Positions 58,779 to 64,000 of a DNA stretch of 64,000 bases are shown one piece after another (position 1 is the first letter of the stretch; each line of letters begins with the position of its first letter). The notes beneath the pieces were generated by a model. It worked only from the letters and a program-made list of their open reading frames with translations. It was not told the origin of the DNA and did no database searches. The stretch spans positions 1 through 64,000 of the forward strand of contig NZ_JANHOF010000013.1 of assembly GCF_024498075.1 (NCBI RefSeq), written 5' to 3'. The position numbers and the translations under genes are program-made. This DNA comes from Paenibacillus mendelii (GTDB taxonomy: Bacteria; Bacillota; Bacilli; Paenibacillales; Paenibacillaceae).

Positions 58779-59705
58779 ATGGATAAAAAATGGATCTATT
58801 ACGCAGGCCTCGCTGCAGTTGCGATAATTTGGGGGGCAAACTTCGGTGTATCCCGGCTTGCGATGGAAACGTTCGACCCGATCTTGTTTACTTTCTTAAG
58901 GTTCGGGCTGGCTGTCCCGTTCTTCTTCCTGCTGCTTAAGCTGAAGGAGGGAAGCATCGGGATATCATTCAAAGATGGTCTTCGGCTGGCCATCATCGGT
59001 CTTGTAGGTGTCACGGGGCTTGAGATCGCATGCATGTATTCCATCAAAATGACGACGCTCGCGAACGCTTCGCTGCTCAACGTGGCGCCATGGCCGATAT
59101 TCGCGGCATTGTTTGCCCCATTATTCATGCGTGAGCCAATCTCTTCCCGGTTAATCGGCGGCGGCGGAGCCGCTATCGTGGGGGTCTGCTTCATCATTCT
59201 TGGCGGAGGGGAAGGCCTTAGTCTCTCCTCCGATAATATGATCGGTAACCTGCTTGCTTTTGGCATCAGCATTATCGGCGCTCTGTACAACGTAGCCTGC
59301 ATGCCGCTGATGAAACGCTATTCCGCGCTGCGGGTCAGCACATGGCTCTCTTTCTTCGGCAGTCTATTTATGTATCCACTGACGCTCGGCTCTTGGAGCA
59401 AGGTGGATTGGAGCGGATTAACGGCAGGAAGTTATATGGCGATCGCCTACAATGTGCTGATCTGTACCGTGTTTGCCTTCATCGTATGGAATGCGTCGAT
59501 GTTCAAGGTCGGTGCCGCGCGCGCGAATTTCTTCCGCTATGTCGTTCCTGCGGCTGCTGTAGCAGCGGGTTATCTGATGTTCGATGAGACGATAACGGGC
59601 TGGCAGCTGATGGGTACGCTGTTTATGGCCGCCGGACTCTTATGGATCAGTATGGAGAAGCAGAAGGGGGCGCCTTCCCTATCGGCTCCGGCTGCCAGGG
59701 GATAG
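58779..59705 (+). CDS. EamA (DMT superfamily) transporter
   Basis: 308 residues, ten transmembrane helices in two EamA repeats (AIIWGANFGVSRLAMETFDPILFTFLRF in the first; the second begins near residue 155). Typical of metabolite exporters; substrate unknown. AGGAGA precedes the ATG. A terminator follows at 59812. Confidence 0.92.
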   Translation: MDKKWIYYAGLAAVAIIWGANFGVSRLAMETFDPILFTFLRFGLAVPFFFLLLKLKEGSIGISFKDGLRLAIIGLVGVTGLEIACMYSIKMTTLANASLLNVAPWPIFAALFAPLFMREPISSRLIGGGGAAIVGVCFIILGGGEGLSLSSDNMIGNLLAFGISIIGALYNVACMPLMKRYSALRVSTWLSFFGSLFMYPLTLGSWSKVDWSGLTAGSYMAIAYNVLICTVFAFIVWNASMFKVGAARANFFRYVVPAAAVAAGYLMFDETITGWQLMGTLFMAAGLLWISMEKQKGAPSLSAPAARG

Positions 59706-60107
59706 CAATAGTAGATAGCGGAGAATGACATCGTGGCTGTTATAAGATGACAAGAACATATATCGTTAACCGGAAATGACATGAACGTTATCAGACGTAT
59801 AATCATAGCACAGAAAGGACCGTTAGGATGATCAACCCTGACGGTCCTTTCTTATTTTCCCTGATAATATGATAAGAAGGTATAGCCTCTTTCATATACC
59901 TGTTTTAAAGGAAGCAGCTAGTTAGGGCTTACGCCATGGCTGGTTTTGTGTTGTTTCGTGGAATGAACAGAGTGCCCAAGTTTATCTATTCGGGCCGTCA
60001 TTCCTCTTGAAAGTCATTATTGACGGCAGCCAGAAGGTGAGAGTAGAATTAACAAGGGTTTCTTACATCACCACATATCGGGCTACGGAGCGTGCTGCTG
60101 AACCATT
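59706..60107. other. Intergenic region with a terminator and a small hairpin
   Basis: A strong terminator lies at 59812-59858. A hairpin AGGTATA / TATACCT lies at about 59878-59901. The rest shows no gene. Confidence 0.5.
59812..59858 (+). terminator. Terminator of the EamA gene
   Basis: Stem AGAAAGGACCGT.AGG / CCT.ACGGTCCTTTCT followed by TATTTT. Confidence 0.9.
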
Positions 60108-60596
60108 ATGAACATGAGATTATGGGCTATTTGCTGCTATGTCGCATTCATTTATTGGCTTTCCCTACATATTGCGCCGATGAAAATGCTGTTCTATCCC
60201 ACGTTAGGCGCGTTCTGCTTTCTATTCATGTCCCGCACGGATTATAAGGGGATCGGCAAAATATCATTGGGAGCGTTCGGAGCTTCTATCATCGGTACAA
60301 TCATTTATACCGTTACAATCGTCTACACTTTCATACCGGACATCCTTGCTCTATTTATCAATACGCTCGTCATTATTCGATTAATTCAGAAGTGCCGGCT
60401 TAATGCGCCCCCGGTGCTCGCCGTTTCGTTCATTCCGTTCTTTGCCGGAGGAAGCGGGGCCTCGATATGGTATATTCCTCTGTTTGTCGGCGCATCGCTC
60501 GCTGGATTGACGCTGCTTCTCATGGGGGTGGACTGGGTAGAGAAGACGCAGCGTTCCTGGGTCACATCCAGAAGCGGCGTTACGGAAGCGGAATAA
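60108..60596 (+). CDS. HPP-like integral membrane protein
   Basis: 162 residues with about five hydrophobic helices. YPTLGAFCFLFMSR and PPVLAVSFIPFFAGG resemble the HPP membrane family (nitrite or small-anion transport in some members). Assignment is tentative. The ribosome binding site is weak. Terminator follows. Confidence 0.65.
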   Translation: MNMRLWAICCYVAFIYWLSLHIAPMKMLFYPTLGAFCFLFMSRTDYKGIGKISLGAFGASIIGTIIYTVTIVYTFIPDILALFINTLVIIRLIQKCRLNAPPVLAVSFIPFFAGGSGASIWYIPLFVGASLAGLTLLLMGVDWVEKTQRSWVTSRSGVTEAE

Positions 60597-60607
60597 CTAT
60601 GAAGACC

Positions 60608-60648
60608 GAAGCTTGTTCCCCATTAGAGAAGGAGGGACAAGCTTTTTT
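60608..60648 (+). terminator. Terminator
   Basis: Stem AAGCTTGTTCC / GGGACAAGCTT followed by TTTTTT. Confidence 0.88.
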
Positions 60649-60753
60649 CAGTTTCCTCTGACTAATCAACAGTGATAAATTCGTGCTACACTCCCTTGCC
60701 GGGCGGGTAATTTGCCATTAGAGTGAATGAAAGGGAAAGGGAGGTGACACCGA

Positions 60754-61299
60754 ATGCATACAAGGAATGAGGAGCTCGTTTTTTATCCCTCACCTAGGAA
60801 GCTGCTGGGTTTGAGCGCAGCTGCGATTATGTTCGTCCTGATTGGCGGGGTTATGATCGGGGTAAGCCGGAATGAGGAAGATTCGTCTGTTAGTATCCTG
60901 ATAATAGGGCTGGTAAGCGTCCTTTTCTTTGGGCTATGCCTGATCTATCTTCTGTATCGCTTATTAAACCGGAAACCGTCTGTTGTACTGAATGATCAAG
61001 AAGTTGTGGATGATTCCTCTTACATAGGCGGCGGCCGGCTGCGTTGGGATCAGATTGAAGAGATTATGCTGTATGATTTTATGGGACAGCGGTTCATTGG
61101 AATTAAACTGTTGGATACGCCTGCGTTTCTGTCCCGGCAGAGCGGTCTCAAGAAACTACTCATGAAGCTCAATCGAGGGATGGTGAAGGCTCCCATTAAT
61201 ATCGCGCAGCAGGGGATAACACTTCCTCTTGAGGAGCTTTATGAGCTAATGATCGATCGTTGGGAAAGATCTGTGCAATCTAATAAGGCGAGGGAGTGA
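60754..61299 (+). CDS. STM3941-like membrane protein
   Basis: 181 residues. A short N-terminal segment (ELVFYPSPRKLLGL), two transmembrane helices (about 18-36 and 47-66) and a cytosolic PH-like domain (VVLNDQEVVDDSS ... GRLRWDQIEEIMLYDFMGQRFIGIKLLD) match the STM3941 family of unknown function. GGGAGGTGA precedes the ATG. Followed 6 nt later by a Gfo/Idh gene. Confidence 0.8.
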   Translation: MHTRNEELVFYPSPRKLLGLSAAAIMFVLIGGVMIGVSRNEEDSSVSILIIGLVSVLFFGLCLIYLLYRLLNRKPSVVLNDQEVVDDSSYIGGGRLRWDQIEEIMLYDFMGQRFIGIKLLDTPAFLSRQSGLKKLLMKLNRGMVKAPINIAQQGITLPLEELYELMIDRWERSVQSNKARE

Positions 61300-61305
61300 T
61301 CGGTC

Positions 61306-62253
61306 GTGAGTTCAAAACGGGTTGGCATGATCGGGATCGGCGATATTGCCCGTAAAGCCTATTTACCGCTCTTGGCTGTGCATCGCGGCATCCAAATCGC
61401 AGGCTTGATGAGCCGTAACCCAGATACGGTAAGCGAGGTAGCGGAGCAGTACCGGATTGAAGGCCGGTTTACCCGCTTGGAAGAGCTGCTGGAGCAAGAG
61501 GTCGATGCTGTATTCGTACATAGTGCGACGGAGACGCATTACGACATCGTCATGCGCTGCTTGGCGCGCGGCGTTCATGTGTATGTGGACAAGCCGCTTT
61601 CCTACGATATCGGGCAATCCGAGGAAATGGCGGCAGAAGCGTCCCGGCAGGGGAAGCTGCTCGCAGTAGGCTTCAACAGACGATTCGCTCCGATGGTGCT
61701 GCGAGCCAAGGAATGGATCTCGGAGGCTGGTGGAGCGGGAACGATACTCGTTCAGAAAAACCGGATCAAGCTGCAGGGGCATTCGGCTAAGGAGACCCTA
61801 TACGACGATGCGATTCATGTCATCGATTTGGCGGCATGGCTCGCCGGCGGTGCAGGCGACGGGCCGCAGCTATCGGCGGGATCGGTTCGCAGCAATGATA
61901 AAGGGCAGCTGTTATCCGTATTTGGCATGATGCGCGGGGAAGACTCGGGCTGCGTATCTGCATTTTCCATGGAGCGATGCTCGGGAGTGGATGCGGAACG
62001 GCTCGAATGGCATGGAGGCGGCCGGACAGCCATCGTGCAGGACTTGGAGCACGCGGTGCTGTCAGAGCCCGGGATTGGCGGGCGAACATTGACCTTCGGA
62101 GGCTGGGATTCCCATTTGTATCGCAGAGGGTTCGCCGGGATCGTGGATCACGTGCTTGCGGTACTTGATGATCCGCTGCGGTGCACGGTCCGCGCAGATC
62201 AGGTGCTCGGCAGCCACCGGTTAGTGGAGGCGCTCCTGTCTGAACGAGGTTAA
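61306..62253 (+). CDS. Gfo/Idh/MocA family oxidoreductase
   Basis: 315 residues, GTG start after GGGAGTG. Rossmann motif GMIGIGDIARKAYLPLL, then VHVYVDKPLSYD (the EKP-type motif with Asp for Glu) and a C-terminal domain with DDAIHVIDLAAWL. Probably a sugar- or bilin-type dehydrogenase, substrate unknown. Only distantly similar to the island enzyme at 16176. Terminator follows. Confidence 0.88.
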   Translation: MSSKRVGMIGIGDIARKAYLPLLAVHRGIQIAGLMSRNPDTVSEVAEQYRIEGRFTRLEELLEQEVDAVFVHSATETHYDIVMRCLARGVHVYVDKPLSYDIGQSEEMAAEASRQGKLLAVGFNRRFAPMVLRAKEWISEAGGAGTILVQKNRIKLQGHSAKETLYDDAIHVIDLAAWLAGGAGDGPQLSAGSVRSNDKGQLLSVFGMMRGEDSGCVSAFSMERCSGVDAERLEWHGGGRTAIVQDLEHAVLSEPGIGGRTLTFGGWDSHLYRRGFAGIVDHVLAVLDDPLRCTVRADQVLGSHRLVEALLSERG

Positions 62254-62272
62254 AGGGCCATATGGAACAAGA

Positions 62273-62317
62273 AGAAGGATAGATCCCTGCGCTGCGGATG
62301 GATCTATCCTTCTTTTG
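62273..62317 (+). terminator. Terminator between convergent Gfo/Idh and cytochrome c genes
   Basis: Stem AGAAGGATAGATCC / GGATCTATCCTTCT followed by TTTG. Confidence 0.9.
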
Positions 62318-62336
62318 TGTGAAGTCATGGCCGCAG

Positions 62337-62729
62337 TTACTTGTGCGAAGCAAGCCAATCGGTCAAAGCTTTGATATCCTCTTCGCTGAGACTGTTCTTA
62401 AAGCCCGGCATACCGCCGCCGCCGTCAGCGATCTTGGCTTGGATTTGATCTGCGCTCATACTGCTCCCGACCTTCTGAAGGTTCGGTCCAACGCCTCCGG
62501 CGAGATCCGCGGCATGACAGCCGACACAATTCTGCTTGTACACATTCTCAGCGGTTGCGTTGACCGTTCCTGCATTGCCTGCGTTGCCTGCATTGCCAGC
62601 ATTGCCAGCATTGCCGGTATTCCCTGTATTACCGGTGTTCCCCGTATTGTTAGCGTTATTGCCGCATGCGGCTGCAATGATCAGGAGCAGTACCGCGCCA
62701 ATCATGATGAGCATCATTCTTTTCTTCAC
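62337..62729 (-). CDS. cccB: Membrane-anchored cytochrome c (c-551 type) lipoprotein
   Basis: 130 residues. A signal peptide with lipobox IIAAAC leads to a repetitive linker of Asn-Thr-Gly and Asn-Ala-Gly triplets (about 22-52). A small c-type haem domain follows, with CVGCH and distal Met in GGGMPGF. It carries electrons on the outer membrane face, like CccB of Bacillus. GTG at 62729 with GGGGGTT upstream is chosen; an internal ATG is possible. The linker is encoded by 9-bp tandem repeats prone to length change. Confidence 0.9.
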   Translation of the reverse strand: MKKRMMLIMIGAVLLLIIAAACGNNANNTGNTGNTGNTGNAGNAGNAGNAGNAGTVNATAENVYKQNCVGCHAADLAGGVGPNLQKVGSSMSADQIQAKIADGGGGMPGFKNSLSEEDIKALTDWLASHK

Positions 62730-62912
62730 TAACAGCAACCCCCTTGAATGTCGGTTCGATATTAGATTTCCCCTTTTTTTTACTGCCATGCACGCAAATT
62801 AAACATCCTTAATTAGCGCGTATAAGAGGAAGCCGAATGGATAAAATAAACTCATCCTTCATGAAAATGTTGGGACAACCGCATATAATTTGCAACTGGG
62901 GGTCTGCCTGGC

Positions 62913-63650
62913 ATGGAAAACAATGAAGAGCTGATCCGGCATCTGACCGAGCTCCGCAGACGAATCATCATCGTCATATGCTGTTTCGCGGTTACTCTTG
63001 GCGGGGGGCTGTACGTCTCGCCGCAAATTTTGCTCTATATCAAAGCGCAGCCTGCAGCGGTACCGATCGCATGGAACGTCTTCTCCTTTACGGACGGGCT
63101 GTTCATCTACCTCCGTTGTGCCTTCATCTTCGCCGTGCTGTTCACGCTTCCCGTATTGCTGTTCCATACGTGGGCCTTCATCCGGCCTGGCTTGACGGAA
63201 CGCGAGGCGAAGGGAACGCTCGCGTATGTCCCGGTCTCCTTTTTGCTGTTCTTGAGCGGGATCTCGTTTAGCTATTTCTTGATCTTTCCGATGATGCTGC
63301 GTTTCATGATGCGGATGAATCAAAGTATCGGTGCTATAGAAACCTATGGAATCGACCGCTATTTCGCCTTCCTGTTCAATGTCGTTTTTCCGCTGGGCAT
63401 TGCTTTTGAGATGCCGCTCATTATTTTGTTTCTGACGCGGCTCGGGCTGCTGACGCCAAGCAGGCTTCGCAGCACGAGGAAGTATGCTTATGTCGGCCTT
63501 GCCATCGTCGGCTCCTGCATCTCGCCGCCGGATTTTGTCTCGCATCTGTCCGTTACCATCCCGTTGATCTTGCTGTTTGAACTGAGCGTCCTCATATCCG
63601 TGAGGTACTATAACCGCAGAATAGCCGCTCCCTTGCCAACCGGCGGCTAA
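62913..63650 (+). CDS. tatC: Twin-arginine translocase subunit TatC
   Basis: 245 residues, six transmembrane helices. The TatC hallmarks are present: ELIRHLTELRRRIIIV at the N-terminus, FRPGL-type loop (HTWAFIRPGLTEREA) and FEMPLIILFLTRLGLL. It recognises twin-arginine signals. GGGGG precedes the ATG. tatA follows 17 nt later. Confidence 0.96.
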   Translation: MENNEELIRHLTELRRRIIIVICCFAVTLGGGLYVSPQILLYIKAQPAAVPIAWNVFSFTDGLFIYLRCAFIFAVLFTLPVLLFHTWAFIRPGLTEREAKGTLAYVPVSFLLFLSGISFSYFLIFPMMLRFMMRMNQSIGAIETYGIDRYFAFLFNVVFPLGIAFEMPLIILFLTRLGLLTPSRLRSTRKYAYVGLAIVGSCISPPDFVSHLSVTIPLILLFELSVLISVRYYNRRIAAPLPTGG

Positions 63651-63667
63651 CGAAAGGAGAATGTAAG

Positions 63668-63862
63668 ATGTTCAACAATATTGGAATATCGGGGCTCGTC
63701 ATTATTTTGCTGATTGCGCTTATCGTGTTCGGTCCAGCAAAGCTGCCCCAGTTAGGAAGAGCGTTCGGCGACACGCTGCGGGAATTCCGCAACTCGACGA
63801 AAGGGATCGTCGATGAGGATATCATCGAGGCCGCTAAGGAAGAACCGAAGAAGCTGAATTAA
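63668..63862 (+). CDS. tatA: Twin-arginine translocase subunit TatA
   Basis: 64 residues: one N-terminal transmembrane helix, the FGP hinge (VFGPAKLPQLGRAFG) and an amphipathic helix. Forms the translocation pore with TatC. The order tatC-tatA is the reverse of the common tatA-tatC. Confidence 0.96.
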   Translation: MFNNIGISGLVIILLIALIVFGPAKLPQLGRAFGDTLREFRNSTKGIVDEDIIEAAKEEPKKLN

Positions 63863-63899
63863 GACACTGCAAGAGGCGATACTGATATGGCACACAAGA

Positions 63900-63950
63900 A
63901 GGCAGTCCGGCAAGGGAATGATCCACTCCCATGCAGAACTGCTTTTTTTT
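63900..63950 (+). terminator. Terminator of tatC-tatA
   Basis: GGCAGT / ACTGCT arms around an interior GGG..CCC stem, then eight T. The final ~50 bases of the window show nothing else. Confidence 0.6.
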
Positions 63951-64000
63951 GCGTCAACGATTGTGGTCGATTGACCACCCTCATGCAGCGAAACACCGCG

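Overview
The window looks like a chromosomal stretch of a Paenibacillus-type bacterium (Bacillota, Paenibacillaceae). The evidence is AGGAGG-type ribosome binding sites, frequent GTG and TTG starts, S-layer-homology domains, LplB/LplC-type sugar permeases, YvbH, YdjO, PspA and CsoR homologues, a c-di-AMP riboswitch and a preQ1-I-like riboswitch, and moderate GC. No tRNA, rRNA, CRISPR array or complete insertion sequence was seen. The first ~62 bases are the 3' end of a group II intron whose body lies outside the window.

Layout. 0.1-8.2 kb: SLH-anchored serine hydrolase, SDR, lipoprotein, LRR-transglutaminase and an orphan histidine kinase. 8.2-13.2 kb: CsbD; an AAA ATPase / TPR / MurG-like operon; then a cold-shock cluster (CspA with a hairpin leader, a YdjO-like protein, a divergent extra IF-3). 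13.2-16.0 kb: an ABC exporter operon with its own small regulator and a palindromic operator candidate. 16.0-28.7 kb: a glycan-use island (Gfo/Idh oxidoreductase, AraC regulator, ceramidase-like protein, DegT aminotransferase, binding protein, two permeases, and a 1429-residue secreted GH84-like/CBM32x3/GH43/CBM protein). The island is bracketed by two ~85-bp copies of a terminator sequence. 28.7-34.5 kb: a cell-wall two-component operon (stand-alone sensor-like membrane protein, class A PBP, response regulator, VanS-like kinase). Its promoter box recurs with identical spacing before a 54-residue membrane protein that is shorter than most ORF cut-offs. 35.2-40.5 kb: a sulfonate operon (ssuE-A-D-C-B) behind a structured leader. 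40.5-46.6 kb: AraC-type regulator, an enolase-like fragment, a c-di-AMP riboswitch gene, YvbH, a secreted protein and csoR-copZ. 46.6-50.4 kb: PspA, PspC, a Fur-controlled FhuF-like protein and a large tandem-repeat array. 50.4-64 kb: guanylate kinase-like protein, a YdeP-type molybdoenzyme with FdhD, glutathione peroxidase, PadR, a queuosine-precursor transporter, a HAD hydrolase, transporters, Gfo/Idh, a cytochrome c lipoprotein and tatC-tatA.

Non-coding structure is unusually rich. Two arrays of a ~115-bp unit (33.5-34.2 and 49.1-50.0 kb) share the motif GGGCGTTACAG. A separate ~66-bp repeat family ends in the Shine-Dalgarno sequence of two unrelated genes and shows compensatory changes in a UUCG-capped hairpin. 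A ~27-bp repeat tract lies between the response-regulator and kinase genes. The most promising unit for follow-up is the two-component / PBP / sensor-paralogue system with its shared three-half-site promoter box. Next are the c-di-AMP riboswitch upstream of an uncharacterised protein and the UUCG hairpin repeats.
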